A stretch of 52,178 nucleotides of DNA, taken from positions 1 through 52,178 of the forward strand of contig NZ_JAETGO010000086.1 in assembly GCF_016765695.1 (NCBI RefSeq), written 5' to 3'. Shown one piece after another: positions 14,991 to 23,527 of the stretch (positions are counted from its first letter, which is position 1; each line of letters opens with the position of its first letter). The notes below the pieces were generated by a model that was not told where the DNA came from, searched no databases, and saw only the letters and a list, made by a program, of their open reading frames with translations. The stretch is from Sporosalibacterium faouarense (GTDB lineage: Bacteria > Bacillota > Clostridia > Tissierellales > VENL01). Both the position numbers and the translations under genes were made by a program.

Positions 14991-15055
14991 TCTCAAAATG
15001 AGACAAATGAAATATAAACAAAGTCTCAAAATGAGAAATTAGTATCATTTTGAGA
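14991..15055. promoter_or_regulatory. Upstream activator sites for the sigma-54 regulator (three copies)
   Basis: The dyad TCTCAAAATGAGA occurs at 14991-15003 and 15024-15036, and a partial copy (TCATTTTGAGA, opposite orientation) at 15045-15055. All lie 40-104 bases upstream of the sigma-54 promoter, the usual place for an enhancer-binding protein. They are therefore the likely CdsR binding sites. Confidence 0.8.
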
Positions 15056-15065
15056 CTTTGTTTAT
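15014..15065. repeat. 21-bp perfect inverted repeat at the cdsR end
   Basis: Bases 15014-15034 and 15045-15065 form a perfect 21-bp stem with a 10-base loop; the second arm includes the cdsR stop codon. In RNA from the minus strand it would form a strong hairpin, possibly terminating cdsR, while also holding two activator sites. Confidence 0.75.
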
Positions 15066-16831
15066 TTAATCCCATATTCTTTAATTTTTCTATATAGAGT
15101 TGCTCTACCTATACCTAATGCATTAGATGCTTTTTCCATAGATTTCTTGGTATCTCCATAATATTTTAACGCCTTTTCTATTTCATGTTTTTCCAGCTCT
15201 TTAATAGACTTAATTTGCGTAATAGACTTATCAATTTTTAATGAATTATCTTTTCTTAAACGATTAGGTAAATGCTCTTCTTTTATAATATTTTCATTAC
15301 ACATACTAACAGCATATTCCATCGTATTCTCCAGCTCTCTTACATTTCCTGGCCAATCATACTCTTTTAACCTAAATAATAATGCCTCATCTATATCATC
15401 AATTTCTTTCTCTAATTTATTACTACATTTCTTTAGCAAATATTTTACAAGCACATCTATATCATCTTTTCTATCTTTTAAAGGAGGTATATTAAGAGGT
15501 ATGACATTAAGTCTATAAAACAAATCTTCTCTAAACTCACCATCTGATACTTTTTGCTCCAAATCCTTATTGGTAGCAGCAACAACTCTCACATCAACTG
15601 GTATAAAGTCTTTTCCTCCCACCTTTTCTATTGCTTTATCTTGAAGTACTCTTAAAAGCTTAGCTTGAAGATGAATAGGCATATCTCCAATTTCGTCAAG
15701 AAAAATTGTCCCTTCATTGGCGAGCTCAAATTTACCTGCCTTGCCTCCACGTTTAGCTCCTGTAAATGCGCCGTCTTCATAACCAAATAGTTCACTCTCT
15801 AATAACTGTTCAGGAATAGCGGCACAGTTTATAGGAATGAAAGGCTTATTTGATCTATTACTGTGATAATGGATTGCCCTTGCAAATAATTCCTTTCCAG
15901 TACCACTCTCTCCTTGAATAAAAACAGTAGAAGTAGATTTAGCAGCCTTCTCTGCTTCTATCTTTACTTTCTCTATACATTTACTATTCCCTATTATACT
16001 ATCTAAGCTTGTAATAATTGTACTATTGGTAATATTATTAACAGTATTAAGTACATCAGAGATATTATTAAACATAAATACTATCCCTAGATTTTCTTCT
16101 CCTACTCTTATAGGACTTGTATTAAAAACTCCTCTAAAGGAGTGATTTAAGCTTTTATATGTAAATTCCCTATTCTTTACTCCTTTTTTATCTCTAATTA
16201 AAGAACTTAAATTATAATTTCCTATTAAGTTTTTTATGTTAGTATTTGAAATTTCACTATCTTCTATGGCAAAAAGCTCCAAAGCCTTCTTATTTAGTCT
16301 TAATATATCTCCTTTACAGTTAACTGCAATAATTCCTGTATCTACTGAATTTAATACAACTTCTATTTCTTTAGCTAAAAGCTTAATTTTTTCAGTATTC
16401 TCTCTCTCTAATAATTTTGACGATATTAAATCAGCCATTCTATTTAAAAACTTCATGAGATTACTTTTATTATTAATAATAGCTTGACGTTGTTTCTCTT
16501 CAAAAGCTATTAATCCAATTACTCCAGCTATTTTCCCACTTGCATTTATTGGACAACATACTTCTGCATATTCTTTGCAATTAGTCATTCCTTTACATTT
16601 CAGGCAGGCAGAGTGACTTCCTGGATCTTCGATGATAAAGCTCTCTCCCCTACGAAGAGCAAATCCGAATGCGGAATCTTCACTTACAGCTTCTCCTACC
16701 CTATTTTTATACTTTCCAGTTCCCGCTATTCTTCTAAATTTATCATCTACTATAGTTACATCAACCATAATTACGCTAGAAATAGCTTCAGATATATTCT
16801 GTACACTAGATTCTATTTTGATTAAATCCAT
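15062..16831 (-). CDS. cdsR: Sigma-54-dependent transcriptional activator of cysteine degradation
   Basis: The 589-residue protein has an N-terminal sensory domain with a cysteine cluster (C76, C79, C85, C92, C93), a PAS-like domain (about 160-265), a sigma-54 AAA+ domain with GESGTGKE and GAFTGA, and a C-terminal Fis-type HTH (ALGIGRATLYRKIKEYGIK). I choose ATG 16831, nine bases after AGAAAAGAGG; an ATG at 16840 abuts that site. In C. difficile, CdsR has this role for cdsB, and here cdsB lies directly downstream with a sigma-54 promoter and repeated dyads. The N-terminal cysteines may sense thiol or bind an Fe-S cluster (inference). Confidence 0.85.
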   Translation of the reverse strand: MDLIKIESSVQNISEAISSVIMVDVTIVDDKFRRIAGTGKYKNRVGEAVSEDSAFGFALRRGESFIIEDPGSHSACLKCKGMTNCKEYAEVCCPINASGKIAGVIGLIAFEEKQRQAIINNKSNLMKFLNRMADLISSKLLERENTEKIKLLAKEIEVVLNSVDTGIIAVNCKGDILRLNKKALELFAIEDSEISNTNIKNLIGNYNLSSLIRDKKGVKNREFTYKSLNHSFRGVFNTSPIRVGEENLGIVFMFNNISDVLNTVNNITNSTIITSLDSIIGNSKCIEKVKIEAEKAAKSTSTVFIQGESGTGKELFARAIHYHSNRSNKPFIPINCAAIPEQLLESELFGYEDGAFTGAKRGGKAGKFELANEGTIFLDEIGDMPIHLQAKLLRVLQDKAIEKVGGKDFIPVDVRVVAATNKDLEQKVSDGEFREDLFYRLNVIPLNIPPLKDRKDDIDVLVKYLLKKCSNKLEKEIDDIDEALLFRLKEYDWPGNVRELENTMEYAVSMCNENIIKEEHLPNRLRKDNSLKIDKSITQIKSIKELEKHEIEKALKYYGDTKKSMEKASNALGIGRATLYRKIKEYGIK

Positions 16832-16915
16832 TATTATCATCCTCTTTTCTGCGAAACTTCTTTACTCATCTTTATTTTAACATTTTTCTAACATAAATAA
16901 AATAACACAAAAAAT

Positions 16916-16952
16916 AAAAGTCTCCCTACCTAATAAAGTAGAAAGACTTTTA
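16916..16952 (-). terminator. Terminator after the tldD-tldE operon
   Basis: On the minus strand the stem AAAAGTCTTTCTAC/GTAGGGAGACTTTT is followed by ATTTTTTGTG. It is 13 bases beyond the tldE stop. Confidence 0.75.
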
Positions 16953-16964
16953 CTAATAAATATA

Positions 16965-18260
16965 TTATTTCCCAGATATAGTAACTCCAGATACTGATAT
17001 CCAAGGCAATATAGCAGTTCCAAAGTCAACATATTCTTTAGATATTCCATTTATATTTTTAAATACATCGCATAGATTACTAGAAATCATAGTTTCAGTA
17101 ATAGGATACTTGATTTCTCCATTTTCAATATAAAAACTATTCTTGGCAACTCCAGAAAAATCTCCATAAGGACTTGGGTTCCCACCAGAAAATCTAGATA
17201 CTAGTAGACCTTTATCTATATTTTTAATTAACTCTTTTAGTTCTTCATCACCAGTATCAACTATGTAAGCACCACCAACATTTTTTGACCTAGTTAAATT
17301 AGTTTTATTAGCACCATATTGACTAAGTAAGAAACTCTTAAGAACACCATTCTTTATTAAAGTTAAGTTTTCAGCTTCAAAACCATCTGGTGTAATGAAG
17401 TATCCCTTGCTTATTCCCTCATCTACTGGATTAGTCCTTAATGTCAGCTTATTACTTGCAACTTGTTCGTTTATTTTATCCTTAAATCTACTTGTTCCTG
17501 AAATAAGTGCTGAATCACTTAGGAAAATCCCATTATAGTAGGATATAAATCCTTCTAGGCAATCTGGCGTTATTATTATATCTCCAACAAACTTACCTTC
17601 TAACGGTTTAGCATTTAGCTGTTCTACAGATTCTTCTAACAAATAAGCAATAGAACTACAATCCATTAACTCTCTTTCCAAATCTTTTAATGAAAAGGCA
17701 GTATAATTGAATGAAGTTGTCTTTTCACCATCCTTAGAAGAGAACATTGTTGTAAAGTCATAGGTTCCAGTAGTTGATCTAAAATCCACTTCATTTGAGT
17801 TCATTAAATATCTTTCTATTCTATTAAACTCTATAATCACCTGTTCAAGATTAACCTTTGGAAATTTAGTTTTTACTTTCTCTATAAAATTCTTTAATTG
17901 TGTATACATTTTATCTAAATCAATTTCCTTATCTCCTGATTTAAAGGTTTTAGCTTCTTGGTGATCTGCAATATCATAAGCTTCATCTATTTCAGATGTT
18001 TCCAATATTTTCAAAACATTTTCTATTGCTTTATCAATTGACTCAGTGTCAACTTTGCTTATTGAAATCTCACCCTTACGATTATCCTTTATGGCTATAA
18101 CTTTTAAATTAGTATCTAAAGTAGTTCTTAATAACGAAACTTCTCCACCATCAACGTTAAGCTCATACTTTTTACTATTAGTTAACCAGGTTTGAGATTT
18201 ATCAACTCCTGCTTCTGACAGGGAGTTAATGCAATATCTTAGTGTATCCTTTACATTCAT
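16965..18260 (-). CDS. tldE: TldE/PmbA-type subunit of the TldD/TldE metalloprotease
   Basis: The 431-residue protein is TldE-like: it shares the fold of TldD but lacks the HExxxH zinc motif. Family traits are FVGDIIITPDCLEGFISYYNG, SGGNPSPYGDFSGVAKNSFYIENGEI and a C-terminal ending of WISVSGVTISGK. TldD/TldE form a heterodimer that degrades or trims short unfolded peptides; in E. coli it cuts the microcin B17 leader. The start follows GGGGGGTAG, which overlaps the end of tldD, so the two are translationally linked. Confidence 0.88.
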   Translation of the reverse strand: MNVKDTLRYCINSLSEAGVDKSQTWLTNSKKYELNVDGGEVSLLRTTLDTNLKVIAIKDNRKGEISISKVDTESIDKAIENVLKILETSEIDEAYDIADHQEAKTFKSGDKEIDLDKMYTQLKNFIEKVKTKFPKVNLEQVIIEFNRIERYLMNSNEVDFRSTTGTYDFTTMFSSKDGEKTTSFNYTAFSLKDLERELMDCSSIAYLLEESVEQLNAKPLEGKFVGDIIITPDCLEGFISYYNGIFLSDSALISGTSRFKDKINEQVASNKLTLRTNPVDEGISKGYFITPDGFEAENLTLIKNGVLKSFLLSQYGANKTNLTRSKNVGGAYIVDTGDEELKELIKNIDKGLLVSRFSGGNPSPYGDFSGVAKNSFYIENGEIKYPITETMISSNLCDVFKNINGISKEYVDFGTAILPWISVSGVTISGK

Positions 18261-18261
18261 A

Positions 18262-19644
18262 TTATCTACCCCCCAGATTAATTTTACTCTTAATTGCTGG
18301 TCCTCCCATACCTACAGTTATCATCTGCTTTTTGCCACAGAATCCCCCTGCTGACCAGTTCATTTCATCAGAAACCATGGATACACTTTCCAATACGTCA
18401 AAGGCTATTCCTGAAATTGTTGTATCCTTTATTGCTCTACCTATCTTACCATTCTTTATTTCATATCCAAGGGTTACTCCAAACATAAATTCACTTGTTG
18501 TATCCGCTTGACCATTACTAGGTTGAATTAGATAATATCCATCTTCAATTGAGGATATCATTTCATCGATACTACTTTTGCCAGGTACAATTGCTGTATT
18601 TCTCATTCGTATAAGTGGCTCATCAAAGTATTGATAAGCCCTTGCATTTCCAGTTGGAGAAACATTAAAGTGTTGGGCCGATTCTTTATTATGCATAAAG
18701 CTTTTTAAAACACCATCTTCTATAATTACAACATCCTTTGCATCAGTTCCTTCGTCATCAATATAGACTGGTACAGGGCACATTTTTCCATCGTACTCAT
18801 TTGCATAATCAACCAAGCTTATTAATGGACTGGCAACTTTCTTCCCTAAGTAATCTCCTGCTACTGAGCCTCCAAGAACTAAATCTGCTTCTACTGTGTG
18901 TCCAATAGCTTCATGGGCTAAAATTCCTGCAAGCTTAGCATCAAGTATGCATTCCTTAACTCCAGCTTCAGCATATATAGCCTCTGCTTTTTTTAGTAGA
19001 TGATTATATGTTTTATCAATCTCTTCATATAGATTTCTAGGAGAATCAAAATTATCTTCAAATTGTCCTAATCCTCCAAATGGAACAGTTATTCTTACTG
19101 GTTCTCCATTTTTTTCTAAGATCAAAGCTATATAAACTATTGACCTAGGTAACATAGAGAATAAAGAAGCTCCGTCAGAGGTTAAAATCTTTTTCTCCAT
19201 ATCTAGACACTGCATATGAACTTCTCTATTACTAAGCTTAGGATATTTATTTACTATGTAAGAATCTACCTCTTTAATATATTCCATAATTTGTTTCTGA
19301 GTAAATTTAGTTTTTTTAGTTGTTAAATCCATTTCAAAGCTTGGATTTGATGGTTGAAATGTTGATTTTGTTTTATTCTCCTTTGACTGTAAAAAATTAG
19401 CGTTATAGCTAGCCTGCTCTATTGATTTTTTTATACCATCGGAATTAAAACTTGGAATAGATGAAAAACCCCAGTAACCTTTGTTATTTACTCTAACACT
19501 TACTCCCCCTGTAGATTTCTTAGTATTTCTAACTAAATTCCCTTTAATTAATGAAATATTAAGTTCTCTATTTTCTTGTACTCTTAGTTCTGTATATTGC
19601 TTAAATAAATCAGAATGCACCTTTAAATTGTGATTTTTTAACAC
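18262..19644 (-). CDS. tldD: TldD-type catalytic subunit of the TldD/TldE metalloprotease
   Basis: The 460-residue protein has the TldD zinc motif HEAIGH at 244-249 inside ILAHEAIGHTVEADLVLGG. The third ligand cysteine region is likely GGFCGKKQMITVGMGGP near the C-terminus. Its start is GTG, preceded by AAAGGGGG at normal spacing. It is the first gene of the tldD-tldE pair. Although this protease acts on some RiPPs in other bacteria, the pair lies 10 kb from the CXXX-repeat locus, which has its own protease, so a role there is not supported by position. Confidence 0.9.
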   Translation of the reverse strand: MLKNHNLKVHSDLFKQYTELRVQENRELNISLIKGNLVRNTKKSTGGVSVRVNNKGYWGFSSIPSFNSDGIKKSIEQASYNANFLQSKENKTKSTFQPSNPSFEMDLTTKKTKFTQKQIMEYIKEVDSYIVNKYPKLSNREVHMQCLDMEKKILTSDGASLFSMLPRSIVYIALILEKNGEPVRITVPFGGLGQFEDNFDSPRNLYEEIDKTYNHLLKKAEAIYAEAGVKECILDAKLAGILAHEAIGHTVEADLVLGGSVAGDYLGKKVASPLISLVDYANEYDGKMCPVPVYIDDEGTDAKDVVIIEDGVLKSFMHNKESAQHFNVSPTGNARAYQYFDEPLIRMRNTAIVPGKSSIDEMISSIEDGYYLIQPSNGQADTTSEFMFGVTLGYEIKNGKIGRAIKDTTISGIAFDVLESVSMVSDEMNWSAGGFCGKKQMITVGMGGPAIKSKINLGGR

Positions 19645-19743
19645 CTACATTCCCCCTTTCTATATGTACAATTATACCATTTCATGCATATTAAGTAAAT
19701 TGATGGTAATATATGTATGATTGAATACATTTTCTCACACCAA

Positions 19744-19804
19744 AAAAAAGAACCTACTTTGATAGGCAATTGTAAGTCCCCATTTACCTATCAAAATAAG
19801 TTCT
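19744..19804 (-). terminator. Strong intrinsic terminator upstream of tldD
   Basis: An 18-bp stem (AGAACYTAYTTTGATAGG with G-U pairs) and a run of eight T on the minus strand make a textbook terminator, 100 bases before tldD. The candidate 17-codon ORF at 19806-19859 ends immediately before it. It ends a short transcript or acts as an attenuator. Confidence 0.7.
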
Positions 19805-19805
19805 G

Positions 19806-19859
19806 TTATTCTTTATCAAATTCATTTTTAGCAATTTCATATAAAAATTCTCCTAGCAT
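19806..19859 (-). CDS. Candidate 17-residue peptide ORF (MLGEFLYEIAKNEFDKE)
   Basis: The ORF starts at ATG 19859, six bases after AGGAG, and ends immediately before the terminator stem. A second frame starts at an ATG 20 bases on and also has AGGAG before it. Coding is uncertain; it may be a small regulatory or leader peptide. No homology is known to me. Confidence 0.35.
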   Translation of the reverse strand: MLGEFLYEIAKNEFDKE

Positions 19860-19884
19860 ATAAAACTCCTAATTTAGAATATTG

Positions 19885-20013
19885 TAAGTCTATAATTAAA
19901 AGTAATGAAAGGTAATATTGCAAAAACAAAAATAAGTATAATCAAAGGATGTGTATTAATAGTTACCTTACACTTTCTTATCCCTTAATTATACTTATTT
20001 ACTATAGACTTTA
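19885..20013. repeat. Nested inverted repeats, possible structured RNA
   Basis: An inner pair of 21-base arms (19930-19950 and 19980-20000, two G-U-type differences) is capped by a GTGTA/TACAC pair. An outer pair of TAAGTCTATA-like arms lies at 19885-19894 and 20003-20012. Together they could fold into a long hairpin of about 125 bases in the 380-base gap between two genes. No known RNA family is recognised. Confidence 0.6.
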
Positions 20014-20025
20014 AAAAGTCAGACT

Positions 20026-20208
20026 TTATATTTTCCCCTGATCTTTTAAGTGCAAATAAAAACAATATACAGAAATTGAAAGTAATACAATACTAAATAA
20101 ATAGAAACTAGGATTGTACTTCGCTGAGTGTGTGCTTTTTAACCCGTATAGATATATTATCATCCAAAAGGAGCAACACAAAGATATAATAGAACTTAAA
20201 AGATTCAT
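20026..20208 (-). CDS. Small two-helix membrane protein of unknown function
   Basis: The 60-residue protein has two hydrophobic helices (SSIISLCCSFWMIIYLYGL and FYLFSIVLLSISVYCFYLHL) joined by a short polar loop (KSTHSAKYNPS). A very strong GGGGGGGAG ribosome binding site six bases before the ATG supports expression. I do not recognise it. It is followed by an unusual inverted-repeat block and then a terminator. Confidence 0.6.
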   Translation of the reverse strand: MNLLSSIISLCCSFWMIIYLYGLKSTHSAKYNPSFYLFSIVLLSISVYCFYLHLKDQGKI

Positions 20209-20309
20209 GGTAACTCCCCCCCATGATTACATCATAATTTGTCCCAATTATAACATATAATACAGTGGCTCACAACCATAATATACCATATTGCGTAAAC
20301 TCATTTATG

Positions 20310-21239
20310 TTATTTTTCTAATTCTATTCTTGAAAAACTATCCAAAACTAATAATGCTCTTAATGTTAATACTCCTATCCATTCATTCCAAGCATTATCC
20401 ATATCAGAGTTATAAAATTTGCTTCCCCAAGATGGAAGTATTGCATTCTTTTCTTCTAATATTTCAATCAAATAATTAAGGTTTTCCTCAATATATATAT
20501 CATCAATCCCAAAAGTATTTTCAGGATCTTTTATAAAATCAAGAGGTCTTGCTACATATTGATTTGACCATTCTTTGGAATCTAAACTAACTAGTTCACC
20601 TAAAGCTATTTTTAGCTTATCATAAAATCTTGCTGATAATTCTAATGGCAGAATTTTATATAACCTAATATAGCAGTATATTTCATGGAAGGATTGAAAT
20701 TGATCTTTTTGATTTAAATAATCAATTGAATAATCAACTAATTTATCTGCGTTTAATTTAGCTAAATGCTCTCTATAATTATATAAATATCCAATGATTT
20801 CTGCCGAAGGGTTTCCCCAGTGATTATCAATGGGACATTCTCCAGTATCCTCATTAACATGCCACCACGGCGTATGAGGATAGTCATTTACTTTTTGGGG
20901 AATAGCCAACCATCCATTTCTTTCTGAAATAAATACTTTTTCCAAATAATCTAATCCTTTTATTATCATCTCCTTAGCTTCAATATTATCATCAAATTTT
21001 ATTAAATGTTGAAATGCAATTGATGTTGCCATTGGTGATGAACTTGGTAATCTAAAGTCTGGTTCTAAATTATTTCCAAATCCTCCATCTTCATTCTGAA
21101 ATTTCTTAAGCTCATTGATTATCTTATCTTCGTCTTTTTTAAAGAAATGACTTTGAAAAACAAAAAAATCTATAGGTCTTCCCTTTTCTTTGATTACGTT
21201 ACTAGCTTTTAAAAAAGTTTCTTTACTAAGTATTTGCAT
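20310..21239 (-). CDS. Alpha/alpha-toroid (prenyltransferase/squalene-cyclase-like repeat) protein of unknown function
   Basis: The 309-residue protein carries a clear QW/toroid-like repeat, KFQNEDGGFGNNLEPDFRLPSSSPMATSIAFQHL, near residue 45. Further helical repeats with Trp/His (NGWLAIPQKVNDYPHTPWW; DNHWGNPSAEIIGYLYNY) follow. Proteins like this bear terpenoid-cyclase folds but often lack catalysis. No substrate can be named. It has a GGGGTGATT ribosome binding site and stands alone. Confidence 0.6.
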   Translation of the reverse strand: MQILSKETFLKASNVIKEKGRPIDFFVFQSHFFKKDEDKIINELKKFQNEDGGFGNNLEPDFRLPSSSPMATSIAFQHLIKFDDNIEAKEMIIKGLDYLEKVFISERNGWLAIPQKVNDYPHTPWWHVNEDTGECPIDNHWGNPSAEIIGYLYNYREHLAKLNADKLVDYSIDYLNQKDQFQSFHEIYCYIRLYKILPLELSARFYDKLKIALGELVSLDSKEWSNQYVARPLDFIKDPENTFGIDDIYIEENLNYLIEILEEKNAILPSWGSKFYNSDMDNAWNEWIGVLTLRALLVLDSFSRIELEK

Positions 21240-21398
21240 TTAATCACCCCAACCTTAATTATTAGAACTAGTAAACTTACTCATCATTCTTAGCACTATA
21301 ATTCTCACTTAATTATATCACATTTATTATGGTAAAATTTTCTTTAAATCATTAGTCTAGAATTTTAAAAATTAAAATAAAATTTTACTAGAAATGTA

Positions 21399-21427
21399 TT
21401 GAACTACTGTTTTTTTTACTGTATAAT
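21399..21427 (+). promoter_or_regulatory. Promoter of the GNAT acetyltransferase gene
   Basis: TTGAAC (21399-21404) and TATAAT (21422-21427) are separated by 17 bases, close to consensus, leaving a leader of about 85 bases before the ATG. Confidence 0.65.
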
Positions 21428-21518
21428 TTTTATGTTCTCAGACTAATTTTAGGAGGGATGTAAAGGAAGAAACTATAATTTGCCCTTAATTTAAAATTTA
21501 ATTTTTGACGAGGTGAAT

Positions 21519-22055
21519 ATGATAAAATTTAATTTTGTTGACAACGTTAATGATATTGCGCCTTATAAGGCACAAATGTGGGAATTGTTATGCCTATGTG
21601 ACAAGGATTTTTATCCAAGCTTGTCATCTAGAGAAAACAATGACGTGGGTCCAGTGAATTATTTTGAAGGTCTTTTTCTAGATAACGCAAAGTTCTTACT
21701 AGCATTTGCTGAAGAACAGTTAGTAGGATTTTCAGTTTTCCTTCATGATTATTTCGAACCCTTAATTGCTAAGTTTACTCCATGTAATTATATAAAAATT
21801 GCATGTGTTCACCCAAGTTATCGTGGTCTGAGAATTGCTAGTAGCTTTAATTCGTTTATTGAGGAAAATTTACCTACTAATTTAGTTATGCCTTACATCG
21901 TAAGGAGAACATGGTCTACTAACTTCCCTCAATTAAAATTACTTGAAAGAAATGGATATAATCTTGTTCATAAATTTGAAAATGATCGAGGAAATAATAT
22001 TAGTACTGTTTATTTTGCTAAGCTTTTAGAATACACACAACAAAACCTGGCATAA
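21519..22055 (+). CDS. GNAT-family N-acetyltransferase
   Basis: The 178-residue protein fits the GNAT fold: the acetyl-CoA region is AEEQLVGFSVFLHDY followed by IKIACVHPSYRGLRIASSFNSFI, with the motif A-like RGLRIAS. The C-terminal LKLLERNGYNLVHKFENDRGNN is typical. I choose ATG 21519 with the GAGGTG ribosome binding site; a GTG at 21513 would sit on that site. Substrate is unknown. Its last codons overlap a perfect 34-bp palindromic terminator. Confidence 0.8.
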   Translation: MIKFNFVDNVNDIAPYKAQMWELLCLCDKDFYPSLSSRENNDVGPVNYFEGLFLDNAKFLLAFAEEQLVGFSVFLHDYFEPLIAKFTPCNYIKIACVHPSYRGLRIASSFNSFIEENLPTNLVMPYIVRRTWSTNFPQLKLLERNGYNLVHKFENDRGNNISTVYFAKLLEYTQQNLA

Positions 22056-22072
22056 TTATGCCAGGTTTTGTT
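22039..22072. terminator. Perfect 34-bp palindrome, bidirectional terminator
   Basis: AACAAAACCTGGCAT and its reverse complement flank a four-base AATT centre, forming a 15-bp stem (34-bp perfect palindrome). T-rich tails lie on both sides. It overlaps the last codons of the GNAT gene and also serves the converging lpdA operon. Confidence 0.85.
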
Positions 22073-22110
22073 ATTACTTAATATATTCAAGAGAATTTTT
22101 TTATATTTTC

Positions 22111-23517
22111 TTATTTTCTTCTACCCTTCAATGGTGCTAAATGGATAGCTGTATCATTCAATCCCATAGTTGCTTCCATGAATGCCTCAGATAATGTTGG
22201 GTGAGCATGTATAGTATGACTAATATCCGTTACTGATAATTCTTTATTTATAGCCAATGTACCTTCATGTATCAAATCAGATGCATGGGGCCCCATAATT
22301 TGTACTCCTATTATCTTATCATCCATATCTGAAATAACCTTTACAAAGCCTTCAGGTTCACCTAATGCTAAAGCTTTACCATTAGCTCTAAATAGAAACT
22401 TACTTGCTTTACATTCAATTTCATTTTCCTTAGCCATATCCTCTGTTATTCCTGAAGCAGCAATTTCAGGAAATACAAATATACAATTAGGAACTACATC
22501 ATAATTCACTTCATTTGGTAATCCAGCAATATTATCTACAGCAGTAATACCTTGATGAGAAGCAACATGAGCTAACATCATTTGACCATTTACATCTCCT
22601 ATTGCATATATGCCTTCTACATTAGTCATAAAGTTATTATCAACCTTTATGCCTCTATCATCATATTCTATTCCAATACTCTCTAAGTTTAATCCATCCA
22701 CGACAGGTCTTCTTCCCGTAGAAATCAAGACAGCATCTGCATCTAAATGTTTTTCACCTTTTTTATCAGTAAAATACACCTTTAATCCTAATTCAGCCTT
22801 TTCTATTTTAGATATTCTTGACGATGTAATTACTTTAGTTCCTTGTTTTTTGATATATGAAGCAAAGCGCTTGGATACATCTTTATCGATTTGCTTTAAA
22901 AGATATTTTCTAGAATGTATAACAGAGACTTCTGACCCTAGACTATTAAAAATTCCTGCCATTTCCATACCAATTACTCCACCACCGGCAACTACAAGCC
23001 TCTTTGGTACTTCTTCAAAGTCTAATAGCTCTTTACTTGTATATACTCCATCCAAATCTATTCCTTCAATATTTGGAAGAAAAGCTTTTGACCCTGTAGC
23101 AATTACAATGTTTTTAGCAGATATTTGCTCCTCATTACCATCTGTTTTAATCACTTTAAGAGTGTTTTTATCTAAGAAAGAGGCTGTTCCTTCAATTACC
23201 TCTATATTATTACTATTTAATAGCTGTTCAATGCCAGTCACAAGCTGATTTACTACCTCTGCCTTCCTAGATTGTATTTTTTCTATATCAAAACTGTAGT
23301 TATCTACAGAAATTCCATATTCATCAATATTTTTTAATGTATTTAAAATTTCTGCATTTCTATATAATGCTTTAGTAGGAATACATCCGTAGTTTAAGCA
23401 TGTTCCTCCGATCTTGTGCTTTTCGATTAAGGTTACATTATATCCTAATTGAGCTCCTCTTATGGCAGCAACGTATCCACCTGGACCACCGCCTATTATG
23501 ACAATATCTCTGTTCAT
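22111..23517 (-). CDS. lpdA: Dihydrolipoyl dehydrogenase (L-protein of glycine cleavage)
   Basis: The 468-residue protein has an FAD dinucleotide motif (IIGGGPGGYVAA), the redox disulfide GGTCLNYGCIPTKAL, a second nucleotide site (VVAGGGVIGMEMAGI) and the C-terminal His-Glu pair region (HAHPTLSEAFMEA). It re-oxidises dihydrolipoyl groups on GcvH and passes electrons to NAD+. It is the last gene of the gcv operon, ten bases after gcvPB, under the glycine riboswitch. Confidence 0.95.
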   Translation of the reverse strand: MNRDIVIIGGGPGGYVAAIRGAQLGYNVTLIEKHKIGGTCLNYGCIPTKALYRNAEILNTLKNIDEYGISVDNYSFDIEKIQSRKAEVVNQLVTGIEQLLNSNNIEVIEGTASFLDKNTLKVIKTDGNEEQISAKNIVIATGSKAFLPNIEGIDLDGVYTSKELLDFEEVPKRLVVAGGGVIGMEMAGIFNSLGSEVSVIHSRKYLLKQIDKDVSKRFASYIKKQGTKVITSSRISKIEKAELGLKVYFTDKKGEKHLDADAVLISTGRRPVVDGLNLESIGIEYDDRGIKVDNNFMTNVEGIYAIGDVNGQMMLAHVASHQGITAVDNIAGLPNEVNYDVVPNCIFVFPEIAASGITEDMAKENEIECKASKFLFRANGKALALGEPEGFVKVISDMDDKIIGVQIMGPHASDLIHEGTLAINKELSVTDISHTIHAHPTLSEAFMEATMGLNDTAIHLAPLKGRRK

Positions 23518-23527
23518 AAATAACCTC

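Noticed and set aside
15014-15065. Calling the 21-bp inverted repeat only a terminator
   Set aside because: It lacks a proper T run on the minus strand and overlaps the activator sites, so I record it as a repeat with possible double function.
16965-19644. TldD/TldE as the leader protease of the RiPP locus
   Set aside because: The locus has its own overlapping S8 protease gene and the pair lies 10 kb away with its own terminator.
22610-23248. Long open frame on the plus strand inside lpdA
   Set aside because: It is antisense to a fully supported lpdA gene, has no ribosome binding site of note and no recognisable motif; a shadow of the real gene.
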